Positions 1 to 6,300 of a stretch of 6,300 bases of DNA are shown here, piece by piece; the first letter of the stretch is position 1; every line of letters starts with the position of its first letter. The stretch is from the NCBI GenBank assembly GCA_012797095.1, contig JAAZPS010000237.1:1-6300 (forward strand). The letters run 5' to 3'. Made by a program: the position numbers and the translations under genes. Source of the DNA: Bacillota bacterium (lineage in GTDB: Bacteria > Bacillota > Dethiobacteria > DTU022). The notes beneath the pieces are model-generated. The model searched no databases and was not told where the DNA came from. It saw only the letters and a list, made by a program, of their open reading frames with translations.

Positions 1-317
1 CGACCGCGGCCCCCTCCGCCGCACCAGATAACCTGCGCAAACCCTGCATCCTCCTGCCGGCGGTCCCCGCGGCGGTCATTATCGCTGTCGATCATGCCGC
101 CGCCCGGAGGCGGTGCCGCCTATCTCCTCTATATTGCCGCATACCGTCCCCTCCCCGTCGGCGGGGGCACCCCTGCTGATAGGCGCAGCGGTATCCCTTA
201 CCTTCGAGGGAGAAAATAATAGAAGTTTTGCCGGAAGAAGAACCGGGAGCAAGTTAAATTTACCGGGGAGCCCCAACGGGTGAGTCTTTTTCTATCATAG
301 GGCCGGGCCCGGTCAGC
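1..317. other. Gene-free left edge downstream of modC
   Basis: I find no supportable gene here. Reading frames are short, rich in Arg/Pro/Gly, and resemble no family I know. A minus-strand ATG at 93-95 opens a frame that runs off the left edge (31 codons, beginning MIDSDND), but it has no convincing ribosome binding site, so it is only a possibility. Several GC-rich inverted repeats occur, including a perfect CCGGGCCCGG at 303-312 just past the modC stop and AGGCGG/CCGCCT at 108-121. None is followed by a clear T-run on the minus strand, so I cannot assign the modABC terminator. Confidence 0.5.
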
Positions 318-1394
318 TCAAGCGATCATGAAGATGCGGTTGGCGGGCAGCTGCAGGCAGCAGCTTTTCCCGACAGGGATAAAGGGAGCGGCCAGCTTGG
401 AGACCTCGGCTTCCAGGTGAAATTCCTTTGCCAGGCCGTTCACCGCCCTGAACCGGTAGGTGTAGGTGGAAACCCCATCCACCGCTTCCACCACCGTTGC
501 TCTGAGCATGTTTTCGCAGGGACCCTCCTCGATGCGGATATATTCGGGCCTGATGCCGACGGTTACCCTCTGCTCGGGGCGGTAGCTGTTGGCAGAGGGC
601 AGAGTGATCGAGAATCTTTCATTCCAGGCGGTCACCCGGACGGCGGCCCTGCCGCCGCCGATATCCTCGACAACCCCCTCCGCCAGGTTCCTGGTGCCGG
701 TCAATGTGGCCACGGTTCTATTCACCGGCGCGTTGATCAGGCTCTCCTTCGGTCCCAGCTGCAGGATCCGCCCCCCCTCGTACACGGCGATCTGCGAGCT
801 GAGGCGGTAGGCCTCCTCGAGGTTGTGAGAGACAAAGATAATGTTGCCCTTGTAAAACCGGTGTATGGCCAGGATCTCCCGCTCCAGCTGTCCCCGGACC
901 TGCGTATCGAGGGCCGAGAAAGGCTCGTCCAGCAGCAGGACCGCCGGCTCCGGGGCAAGCGCCCGGGCCAGGGCCACCCGCTGCTGCTGCCCCCCGGAGA
1001 GCTGGCGGGGATAGCGTTCCCGGAAATCAGTCAAGCGCATCTTCTCCAGCAGATCGCCCACCCGCTTCTCCCTTGCAGAGCGGCTCTGTCCGGAGATGCC
1101 GAAGGCAACATTATCGAAGACCCTGAGATGGGGGAAGAGGGCATAATTCTGAAAGACATAGCCGATATTTCTTTTTTGCGGGGGCAGATCGAGCTTCCCC
1201 GCGGAATCAAACAGGACCTGCCCGTGAACATTGATATAGCCTTCGTCGGGTTTCATCAGGCCGGAGATACACTGCAGGGTGAGGCTCTTGCCGCTCCCCG
1301 AGGGACCGACAATGGAAAGGATCTCCCGATCCATGGAGAAGGCAACCTCCAGATTGAATTCACCGAGCTTTTTTTTGATCCTGACCTCGAGCAA
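318..1394 (-). CDS. modC: Molybdate/tungstate ABC transporter ATP-binding protein ModC
   Basis: This 358-residue protein is the cytoplasmic ATPase that powers molybdate (or tungstate) import through ModB. All ABC motifs are intact: Walker A GPSGSGKS at residues 30-37, Q-loop Gln82 in VFQNYALFPHL, signature LSGGQ at 132-136, Walker B VLLLDEP at 152-158, D-loop SALD at 160-163 and the H-loop His190. From about residue 225 a C-terminal TOBE-type regulatory domain follows (GTRNLAEG onward, then VGIRPEYIRI), as in the ModC/PotA/MalK group. The start is TTG at 1392-1394, supported by GGGAGGG seven bases upstream and by alignment of the MLEVRIKK N-terminus with the usual ABC start. It lies 20 nt after the modB stop, so it is the last gene of modABC. 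The ATPase family is certain. The substrate is inferred from ModA and ModB, and the choice of molybdate over tungstate cannot be made from sequence. Confidence 0.95.
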   Translation of the reverse strand: MLEVRIKKKLGEFNLEVAFSMDREILSIVGPSGSGKSLTLQCISGLMKPDEGYINVHGQVLFDSAGKLDLPPQKRNIGYVFQNYALFPHLRVFDNVAFGISGQSRSAREKRVGDLLEKMRLTDFRERYPRQLSGGQQQRVALARALAPEPAVLLLDEPFSALDTQVRGQLEREILAIHRFYKGNIIFVSHNLEEAYRLSSQIAVYEGGRILQLGPKESLINAPVNRTVATLTGTRNLAEGVVEDIGGGRAAVRVTAWNERFSITLPSANSYRPEQRVTVGIRPEYIRIEEGPCENMLRATVVEAVDGVSTYTYRFRAVNGLAKEFHLEAEVSKLAAPFIPVGKSCCLQLPANRIFMIA

Positions 1395-1401
1395 GGGCAG
1401 T

Positions 1402-1408
1402 CCCTCCC
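1402..1408 (-). promoter_or_regulatory. Ribosome binding site deciding the modC TTG start
   Basis: The minus strand reads GGGAGGG seven bases before TTG at 1392-1394. It lies inside the 20-nt modB-modC gap, and no ATG in frame nearby gives a full N-terminus, so the rare start codon is the best choice. A TTG start next to a strong site could lower ModC relative to ModB. Confidence 0.75.
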
Positions 1409-1414
1409 GAACGG

Positions 1415-2092
1415 TTAGTGCCTGACATGAAGATGAACGCTGCGCTTCCAGTAGTTCAGCAAAAAGATGGAGGTGAGCGATATGACCAGGATCACCGCCA
1501 CCCAGAGCAAGGCTTTTTCATTTTTTCCCGCAGCCACCGCAAAATATATTGCCAGGGGGATGGTCTGCGTTCTGCCGGGGATATTGCCCGCCAGCATCAG
1601 GGTGGCCCCGAATTCACCCAAAGAGCGGGCGAAGGAGAGGATGATCCCGGCCATGATCCCCGGCCAGGCCAGGGGCACGGTAACTCGCCAGAAGGTGGTC
1701 CACTCCGAAGCGCCGAGAGTGCGCGCCGCATTTTCAACATTGGGCTCGATCTGCTCGAAGGCGCCCCGCGCCGTCTGGTACATCAGCGGAAAGGCCACCA
1801 CGGTGGAGGCGATCACCGTGGCCGACCAGGAAAAGATCACCGTGGTCCCCAGCTTGAGCAACAGCCTTCCCAGGGGCCCGTGCTTCCCGAAAAGAAGCAG
1901 CAGGGCAAAGCCCAAAACCGTGGGAGGCAGGACCAGGGGCAGGGTGAAAAGACCGTCAATGACCCCTCTGGTCCGGCCCTGATAGCGGGAAAGCCAGCGG
2001 GCGGCGGCAAGCCCCAGAAAAAAGGTGAATACTGTTGATACCGAGGCGGTCTTCAGCGAGATCCAGACCGGGACAAGATCAAGCTCGGGCAT
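1415..2092 (-). CDS. modB: Molybdate/tungstate ABC transporter permease ModB
   Basis: This 225-residue integral membrane protein forms the transport channel, probably as a homodimer, and docks on ModC. Hydrophobic segments lie at about residues 10-31, 48-68, 85-105, 143-165 and near the C-terminus (about 190-212), giving the roughly five helices usual for ModB. The coupling EAA loop is clear at about 122-141 (AARTLGASEWTTFWRVTVPL). It is followed by the family motif SLGEFGATLMLAGNIPG from residue 157, which is typical of ModB/CysT-type permeases. Length is normal for ModB. The ATG start is supported by AAGGAAG at 2100-2106, seven bases upstream. The gene lies 130 nt after modA, separated by a 36-bp palindrome, and 20 nt before modC. 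A sulfate permease (CysT/CysW) is a less likely alternative, because only one permease is present and the binding protein is ModA. Confidence 0.95.
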   Translation of the reverse strand: MPELDLVPVWISLKTASVSTVFTFFLGLAAARWLSRYQGRTRGVIDGLFTLPLVLPPTVLGFALLLLFGKHGPLGRLLLKLGTTVIFSWSATVIASTVVAFPLMYQTARGAFEQIEPNVENAARTLGASEWTTFWRVTVPLAWPGIMAGIILSFARSLGEFGATLMLAGNIPGRTQTIPLAIYFAVAAGKNEKALLWVAVILVISLTSIFLLNYWKRSVHLHVRH

Positions 2093-2153
2093 AGACGATC
2101 TTCCTTTGCCGGCTACCGCTCTTCAGCGAGACGGTGCCGCTTCGTTCTTTATT

Positions 2154-2189
2154 TTCCGTTCATCCCCCACCGGTGGGGGATGAACGGAA
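2154..2189. repeat. 36-bp perfect palindrome between modA and modB
   Basis: Two 18-nt arms (TTCCGTTCATCCCCCACC and its exact complement) meet with no spacer. In RNA this would fold into a hairpin of about 16 bp with a CCGG loop, beginning 33 nt after the modA stop and ending 61 nt before modB. No T-run follows on the minus strand (the bases after the hairpin are AATAAAG), so it is not a standard intrinsic terminator. The likely role is an mRNA processing or 3'-end stabilising hairpin that leaves more modA than modBC message. A DNA-binding site or a dispersed palindromic element is also possible. Confidence 0.85.
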
Positions 2190-2222
2190 TTTAACTCTAC
2201 CATCCCATCGCTGACGGGTTGT

Positions 2223-3011
2223 TTAAAGGACCTTGAAACCGTAATTTTCAAGAACCTTCTTGGCCTTGCTGCCTTTGAGGAACTCGAGCAATTTCTGCGC
2301 TTCCTCCGGCTGGGCACTGTCTTTGATCACCGCCACCGGATAGATCACCGGAGCATGGGAACCCTCCGGTGCAACTGCCGCCACATCGACCTTCTCCGAT
2401 ATCTGCGCATCGGTGCGGTAAACCGCCCCGGCCTGAACCGCTTCGGTCTCCACGTAGGCCAGAACCTCGCGGACATCCTTGGCCATCATCAGCTTCTCGC
2501 CGCTTTCCAGCTCATCCCAGATCCCCAGCTCGGTAAAAGCCTCCTGGGCGTACTTCCCGGCAGGCACCGATTCGGGATCACCGATCGCGATCAGCTTGAC
2601 CTCTTCCTTGGTCAGATCGGTAAATTCTGCCACCCCGGTAAAGCCCTTCGGAACCACCAGGACCAGCTCATTCTGGAGCAGATCAACCCGGGTCCCCTCG
2701 AGCAGCAGCTCTTTTTCCTCGAGCTCGTTCATCTGTTTCGCTGCCGCCGACATGAAGATATCCGTCGGGGCCCCCTGCTCGATCTGCTGCTGCAGCGCCC
2801 CCGAAGAGCCAAAATTGTATTCAATGGTTACATGAGCTTGCTCGTCCTTGTACAGCTCGGCGATCTCCTCCATCGCGTCGGTCAGGCTGGCCGCCACCGA
2901 AAGATTCAGGGTAACGGCCTCTTTCTCCGTTGCGCATCCGCCCACGGCCATGGCCAAAAGAGCGATCAGGGCGATACTGCCAACATATTTTAGCAGACGC
3001 TTCCTCGTCAT
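2223..3011 (-). CDS. modA: Molybdate/tungstate-binding lipoprotein ModA
   Basis: This 262-residue extracytoplasmic substrate-binding protein delivers the oxyanion to ModBC. The N-terminus has a lipoprotein signal: basic MTRKRLLK, a hydrophobic core, then the lipobox VGGC with the lipidated Cys at 26. This means anchoring on the outer face of the membrane, as in Gram-positives. Family motifs follow in order: SVAASLTDA (38-46), with Ser42 at the oxyanion-contact position; NFGSSGAL (66-73), with Ser70 as the second contact serine; PTDIFMSA (82-89); GDPESVPAGKYA (144-155); and AGAVYRTDA (194-202), with Tyr198 at the conserved tyrosine position. Length is normal. The ATG start has GGAGG eight bases upstream (3020-3024). 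It is the first gene of modABC, behind a 482-nt structured leader, so regulation in that leader is likely. Residues distinguishing molybdate from tungstate cannot be read reliably. Confidence 0.96.
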   Translation of the reverse strand: MTRKRLLKYVGSIALIALLAMAVGGCATEKEAVTLNLSVAASLTDAMEEIAELYKDEQAHVTIEYNFGSSGALQQQIEQGAPTDIFMSAAAKQMNELEEKELLLEGTRVDLLQNELVLVVPKGFTGVAEFTDLTKEEVKLIAIGDPESVPAGKYAQEAFTELGIWDELESGEKLMMAKDVREVLAYVETEAVQAGAVYRTDAQISEKVDVAAVAPEGSHAPVIYPVAVIKDSAQPEEAQKLLEFLKGSKAKKVLENYGFKVL

Positions 3012-3199
3012 TCAATCATCCTCCAGTCTTTTGTGACGCTCCTCTTCATTTTCCGGATAAGCCCAATTCAAACAGATCCGCCGGTAAACCAACCCTTCTC
3101 CCCCAGACGGATCTTCCAAGATCGCTGCTGCACCGCCCCCTTTCAAAGAAACAGGAAAGTAGACCGCCCCTTCTCATGTACCGCGTACCGGAAAGTCCC

Positions 3200-3239
3200 A
3201 AAAAAATAACCGGAGAGACTTTGCTGCCTTTACTCCGGT
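3200..3239 (-). terminator. Terminator-like hairpin with T-run in modA leader
   Basis: On the minus strand ACCGGAG (3233-3239) and CTCCGGT (3209-3215) form a 7-bp stem with a 17-nt loop, followed by TA and seven T residues (3200-3206). It lies 255 nt after the DUF364 stop and 189 nt before modA. It is either the 3' end of the upstream transcript or an attenuator controlling modA. Loop bases 3217-3222 (AAAGTC on the minus strand) can pair with GACTTT just past the T-run (3192-3197), a possible alternative fold. The large loop weakens the call somewhat. Confidence 0.6.
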
Positions 3240-3374
3240 CGTCAGGATAATATAAACCCACTCCTTTCCAAGTAGCGAGAGGCGCAGCCGTTTCCCGCTG
3301 CACCCTGACGGCCAGCACGCCGGTGCTCAAAAAGAGGGTAGGCGTAAAGGCTCGGAGTGCCTTGATCTATTGAG

Positions 3375-3391
3375 CCGGTCCGCTGGACCGG
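3375..3391. repeat. 7-bp inverted repeat, 3-nt loop
   Basis: CCGGTCC (3375-3381) and GGACCGG (3385-3391) are exact complements around a GCT loop. It is a stable GC-rich hairpin next to the larger one at 3412-3444. There is no T-run on either strand, so no terminator role is assigned. Confidence 0.6.
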
Positions 3392-3411
3392 GTCGTTCAT
3401 ACTCTATTCGA

Positions 3412-3444
3412 CAATCCTTCAGGAATATCCTTCCTGAAGGATTG
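3412..3444. repeat. 14-bp perfect inverted repeat, 5-nt loop
   Basis: The arms CAATCCTTCAGGAA (3412-3425) and its exact complement (3431-3444) flank a TATCC loop. It begins 50 nt after the DUF364 stop in the direction of transcription. No T-run follows on the minus strand, and only a weak ATATTT follows on the plus strand. It probably protects the 3' end of the DUF364 transcript or acts as a weak terminator. A small dispersed palindromic element is possible. Confidence 0.75.
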
Positions 3445-3493
3445 CAATATTTCGATGGACCGCTCCACCGTCAGAACCCCGGCAGAAGCGCCC

Positions 3494-4228
3494 CTACAGC
3501 CCCCTGGCGCAAAATTTGCGCAGCCCCATCAAAGCGGCCGTTCCCGCAACCGTGGTCCCGTAGAAGAGCACCGGTTTACCGGTTAGAAAATTGGGCAGGG
3601 TTCCGTTGACCACGCTGCTGCCCGTCGCCACAACAAGATCGGCCCAATCCAGAAATGCAGCGATATCGCCGCCGCCGTCCTCGATCTTGATCCCGTATTT
3701 GACGGCACCGATATTATCCTCGTCCAGATCGACCACGCGCATGGTAAACCTTCCGGCAAGCTCCTGGATCATCGCCGGCTGAAAGCCGATAAAGGCGATC
3801 CTGGGCGAGCCGAACTCCTTCTCGATATAATCTCCCAGTTCACCGGCGCATTCCTCGGGCTCCTCATTTTTGCAATGAATATTGTTCCTCGAGACCCCCA
3901 GGTGATTGCAGACCGCATTGATACTGGAGATCAGGACCGCCCGGTCGTAATTCGATTCCACGGGCCGCCTGACGATCTCTTCGAGCGTCCCCGCAAAGTT
4001 TTCCGGCATATCGGTAAACGCCTGCCCCCTGGCCCCCCTGAAGAGAGCCTCCATCAGCTTTTCCTTCCCCTTCAACAGGGGGAAATCCTGGCGCTGCGGC
4101 GTCCCGATGGCCTCGTCAGGCTTCAAGATCCTGCCCCGCACCTCGATCCTCTCACCGAGCAGATCATGTTCGCGGATCAGCTCGGTAAAGCGTTCGATCA
4201 ACTCTTCATAAAAATCCTGTTTCCCCAT
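3494..4228 (-). CDS. DUF364-family putative heavy-metal chelation protein
   Basis: This 244-residue protein matches the DUF4213/DUF364 family. A structure of a Desulfitobacterium member is known to show an enolase-N-like N-terminal domain and a Rossmann-like C-terminal domain, with a proposed metal-chelation role. Its biochemical function is not established. Visible here are an N-terminal domain (about 1-100) with the TDMPENFAGTL stretch (72-82), then NAVCNHLGV (104-112) and the conserved IHCKNEEPEECA (117-128), which supplies His118, Cys119 and Cys127 as possible metal ligands. The Rossmann-type part has IAFIGFQPAMIQEL (144-157), VVDLDEDNIG (165-174), DLVVATGSSVVNGTL (197-211) and VLFYGTTVAGTAAL (220-233). 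No signal peptide is seen, so it is cytoplasmic. The ATG start has GGGAG seven bases upstream. It follows the zinc-ribbon gene by 87 nt and precedes the modABC leader, suggesting a role in molybdenum/tungsten or related metal handling (inference). Confidence 0.88.
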   Translation of the reverse strand: MGKQDFYEELIERFTELIREHDLLGERIEVRGRILKPDEAIGTPQRQDFPLLKGKEKLMEALFRGARGQAFTDMPENFAGTLEEIVRRPVESNYDRAVLISSINAVCNHLGVSRNNIHCKNEEPEECAGELGDYIEKEFGSPRIAFIGFQPAMIQELAGRFTMRVVDLDEDNIGAVKYGIKIEDGGGDIAAFLDWADLVVATGSSVVNGTLPNFLTGKPVLFYGTTVAGTAALMGLRKFCARGL

Positions 4229-4247
4229 CTTTTCACTCCCTGAAGGT

Positions 4248-4263
4248 CATTGCCCGGGCAATG
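4248..4263. promoter_or_regulatory. 16-bp perfect palindrome upstream of DUF364 gene
   Basis: CATTGCCCGGGCAATG is exactly self-complementary. It ends 19 bases before the DUF364 start codon and lies just upstream of its ribosome binding site. It could be an operator for a dimeric regulator or an RNA hairpin affecting translation. No intrinsic terminator T-run follows. Confidence 0.5.
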
Positions 4264-4277
4264 GTGCCGGTACGCCA

Positions 4278-4291
4278 AATTTGCGCAAATT
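4278..4291. promoter_or_regulatory. 14-bp perfect palindrome in zinc-ribbon/DUF364 gap
   Basis: AATTTGCGCAAATT is exactly self-complementary, lies 14 bp from the palindrome at 4248-4263, and is of the size and AT-flanked form expected for a dimeric repressor site. Eleven of its surrounding bases (AAATTTGCGCA) recur at 3512-3522, inside another palindrome at the 3' end of the DUF364 gene. Regulatory function is inferred only from symmetry and position. Confidence 0.45.
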
Positions 4292-4315
4292 GAGAGCCGG
4301 TCCCCCAAATATCGC

Positions 4316-4681
4316 TCAAAAGGTGGTGAAATAGACCTGCTTGCCCACCTTTTCTCCCTTGGCCAGTTCGCAGTGACGGAGCACGGCAAAATTCTTCTCC
4401 AGCTCCAGGGGAGAAAGATTGAGCTCCTCGAGCACCTCTTCCCGGGTCACCCTTTTCCGCTCCTTGATCAGATTCAGAATCGCCTCCTGGATCGGCAACA
4501 GCTCCTCCGCCCCGGTCAGCCCCTTCTTCTCCCGATCCACCCGGGCGGCACGCACCGACAGCGGATCGCAGGTCTTCGGCACACTGACCGCCTCCAGGTA
4601 ACAATCCTCACAGAGATCTTTTCCACCATGGCTGTACTTTTCACCCTCCGCCATGGCCAGTCCGCATTTCTCGCAGCGCAT
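4316..4681 (-). CDS. Small zinc-ribbon/LIM-like protein with winged-helix-like C-terminus
   Basis: This 121-residue protein has an N-terminal zinc-binding module: Cys3 and Cys6 (MRCEKCG), His18, then Cys24 and Cys27 (LCEDCYLEAV). A CDP motif follows at 38-40, a pattern shared by small LIM/zinc-ribbon proteins of clostridia and deltaproteobacteria. Residues 61-121 (PIQEAILNLIKERKRVTREEVLEELNLS and after) look like a winged helix: a helix, a TREEVLEEL helix-turn-helix core, a LRHCEL helix and a QVYFTTF end strand. It is therefore a candidate DNA-binding, metal- or redox-sensing regulator. The ATG at 4679-4681 is preferred over an upstream in-frame ATG at 4724-4726, because AAAGGGG sits seven bases upstream and family members begin M-(R/K)-C. 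It has its own promoter and is followed by the DUF364 gene. The target is unknown; its own unit and modABC are the obvious candidates. Confidence 0.82.
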   Translation of the reverse strand: MRCEKCGLAMAEGEKYSHGGKDLCEDCYLEAVSVPKTCDPLSVRAARVDREKKGLTGAEELLPIQEAILNLIKERKRVTREEVLEELNLSPLELEKNFAVLRHCELAKGEKVGKQVYFTTF

Positions 4682-4762
4682 TCCAACACCCCTTTCAACA
4701 AAAATGATCCTTTGAACTATTCTCAAACTGTCCCCGAAAAAAAGGACCCTTGCTCCAGAACA

Positions 4763-4791
4763 ATTATAGCAATAGCCGGGGAAAAAAACAA
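4763..4791 (-). promoter_or_regulatory. Sigma-70 type promoter for zinc-ribbon/DUF364 unit
   Basis: On the minus strand TTGTTT (4786-4791) and a consensus TATAAT (4763-4768) are separated by exactly 17 bases. Transcription would start near 4756, giving a 5' leader of about 75 nt. The -35 box falls inside the T-run of the DUF1847 terminator, so the two signals are compactly overlapped. Confidence 0.7.
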
Positions 4792-4817
4792 AAAGACCCC
4801 CGGCCCACCCCGGGCCG
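4782..4817 (-). terminator. Intrinsic terminator after DUF1847 gene
   Basis: On the minus strand CGGCCC (4812-4817) and GGGCCG (4801-4806) form a GC stem with a 5-nt loop. This is followed by GGGGTC and then TTTTTGTTTTTTT (4782-4794). A slightly shifted stem, CCCGG/CCGGG (4799-4803 with 4810-4814), sits closer to the T-run and may be the working form. It lies 43 nt after the DUF1847 stop and should separate it from the next unit. Confidence 0.75.
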
Positions 4818-4859
4818 CCCTGCCTGCAGTACCGCTGCCGACGCAGCTTACCTCCTCCC

Positions 4860-5591
4860 TTACAGGCGGATCTTTTTCCCAGCCGGAGCCTCCGATCCGG
4901 CCATATTCAAACGGCTGTAATAGGGGCTCTTCGAAAGGTAGAGCGCGGCCAGCGGGTTATGGCCCAGAAGACGGTCCTTGACCGCAAGGACCGTGCAGGG
5001 CACCCGGCAGTAGCGGAAAAAAAGAGTGTCGTGACCGACACATAGTCCCAGAAGCACCGCCAGATCAACCTGCTCCGCATTGATGATCTCTGCCTGGGCA
5101 ATGGGGTTGCAGATCGGCTCGATCAAGGGCGGCGTAATCTTTTCGGCCGCCTGCAAACCGATTGCCTCCTTATCGATCCGGCCCACCTTGCAATTGACCG
5201 AAACCACCTCAAAACCGTTGTTTTCAAAAATAGAGGATAACATACCGGCTTCTTCCCGCAGCCCCGTACAGAAGGCCAGCCCCAGACGGGCATAACCGCA
5301 CCTTTTCGCAAACTGCATCGTCTCCTCGATCCTCGAGAAAATTGTCCGGAGCCCCTCCGTGGTCAGCTCGTAACACCGCCCTTCCTGAACGGAGGCCAGC
5401 CGGGCAAATTCCCGCACTTCCGGCCGGGCATATTCCCCGGCCGCCCCGGCAAGGATCTCCGGATGACGGCGCATTGGACAGTACCCCGGCGCTTTTTCCA
5501 GGGAAGGCAGCTCCTGGCCTAGCGGGATCTTCGGATAGCAGAGATACCCCGAACATTTTGCACAGAGGCTTCCTTGACCGCTCCTTTCCAT
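4860..5591 (-). CDS. DUF1847 cysteine-rich putative metal-binding protein
   Basis: This 243-residue protein matches the DUF1847 family, which has no established function. It opens with a metal- or Fe-S-type cysteine cluster: Cys10, Cys13, Cys18 and Cys38 (CAKCSGYLC then YCPM). The body has LGLAFCTGLREEAGML (103-118), VVSVNCKVGRIDKE (129-142), ICNPIAQAEIINAEQVDL (160-177) and the family signature LLGLCVGHDTLFFRY (180-194). The latter is followed by VPCTVLAVKDRLLGHNP (197-213) and Tyr-rich YLSKSPYYSRLN. There is no signal peptide or membrane segment, so it is cytoplasmic. The start is ATG at 5589-5591, behind GGGGGTGG (5596-5603). The open frame continues upstream to 5870, but that extension merely translates CRISPR repeats and is rejected. 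It ends at a terminator and has no clear promoter in the 140 nt before it, so readthrough from the CRISPR transcript is conceivable. Confidence 0.88.
   Translation of the reverse strand: MERSGQGSLCAKCSGYLCYPKIPLGQELPSLEKAPGYCPMRRHPEILAGAAGEYARPEVREFARLASVQEGRCYELTTEGLRTIFSRIEETMQFAKRCGYARLGLAFCTGLREEAGMLSSIFENNGFEVVSVNCKVGRIDKEAIGLQAAEKITPPLIEPICNPIAQAEIINAEQVDLAVLLGLCVGHDTLFFRYCRVPCTVLAVKDRLLGHNPLAALYLSKSPYYSRLNMAGSEAPAGKKIRL

Positions 5592-6300
<709 letters not shown>

Larger units (their letters stand above)
3012..3493 (-). other. 482-nt gene-free modA leader with multiple hairpins
   Basis: This stretch between the DUF364 stop and modA contains no convincing gene. On the minus strand it holds, in order, a 14-bp hairpin (3412-3444), a 7-bp hairpin (3375-3391), a terminator-like hairpin with a T-run (3200-3239) and, nearer modA, an inverted repeat AGATCCG/CGGATCT (3074-3080 with 3108-3114). 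One arm of that inverted repeat can alternatively fold locally as GATCTT/AAGATC (3110-3123). AT-rich TATATTAT lies at about 3248-3255 but lacks a good -35 partner. I did not find a convincing sigma-70 promoter. The density of structure suggests a regulated leader, possibly a riboswitch. I could not recognise a known class by eye, including the molybdenum-cofactor riboswitch. Confidence 0.6.

Noticed and set aside
79..276. Minus-strand frame of 65 codons after modC
   Set aside because: No ribosome binding site, no family resemblance and low-complexity GC-rich composition.
417..1418. Plus-strand open frame of 333 codons opposite modC
   Set aside because: It is antisense to a clear ABC ATPase with all motifs intact, has no family resemblance, and is explained by GC-rich codon bias.
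1418..2038. Plus-strand open frame of 206 codons opposite modB
   Set aside because: It is antisense to a clear permease. The composition (Gln/Gly/Arg-rich) is that of a shadow frame.
2050..2131. 12-bp direct repeat TCTTCAGCGAGA at 2050-2061 and 2120-2131
   Set aside because: One copy is inside modB coding sequence and the other is in the gap. It is too short and isolated to support an element or duplication.
3240..3260. AT-rich TATATTAT as a modA promoter -10
   Set aside because: No acceptable -35 hexamer occurs at 16-18 bp, so I do not call a promoter.
3046..3330. Minus-strand frame of 94 codons in the modA leader
   Set aside because: It starts at TTG with no ribosome binding site, contains the terminator-like hairpin and T-run, and resembles no family I can name. 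It is more likely structured noncoding leader, though a small protein cannot be fully excluded.
3507..3521. Palindrome GCGCAAAATTTGCGC at the 3' end of the DUF364 gene, sharing AAATTTGCGCA with 4277-4287
   Set aside because: It lies inside coding sequence (LRKFCARGL). An 11-base match between two symmetric sequences could be chance, so it is not listed as an operator.

Overview
The window looks like a chromosomal stretch from a GC-rich, Gram-positive-type anaerobe, most plausibly a clostridial Firmicute. This is an inference from three things: a lipid-anchored ModA, strong purine-rich ribosome binding sites before every gene, and families (DUF364, DUF1847, small zinc-ribbon/helix-turn-helix proteins) that are common in anaerobic Clostridia and sulfate reducers. 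All recognisable genes read on the minus strand, so the biological order runs from right to left.

Layout, right to left: (1) positions 5732-6300 hold part of a type I-C-like CRISPR array with nine 32-nt repeats and eight complete spacers. Its leader lies beyond the right edge, and no cas gene is in the window. (2) A DUF1847 cysteine-rich protein (4860-5591) is followed by an intrinsic terminator. (3) Overlapping that terminator is a good sigma-70 promoter for a two-gene unit: a small zinc-ribbon plus winged-helix-like protein (4316-4681) and a DUF364 putative metal-chelation protein (3494-4228). (4) A 482-nt gene-free leader rich in hairpins includes a terminator-like structure. (5) A complete molybdate/tungstate ABC transporter follows: modA (2223-3011), modB (1415-2092) and modC (318-1394, TTG start). 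A 36-bp perfect palindrome sits between modA and modB. (6) Positions 1-317 hold no gene I can support.

Functionally, ModA captures the oxyanion outside the membrane, ModB forms the channel and ModC hydrolyses ATP. The DUF364 protein and the small zinc-ribbon protein directly upstream may handle or sense the metal, which is inference from neighbourhood and family. DUF1847 is a metal-binding-type protein of unknown function, co-directional with the CRISPR array and without a visible promoter of its own.

Most worth checking: the structured modA leader (possible attenuator or riboswitch), the modA-modB palindrome (likely differential expression), the palindromes before the DUF364 gene (possible operators), and two spacers that look like variants of the same target gene.
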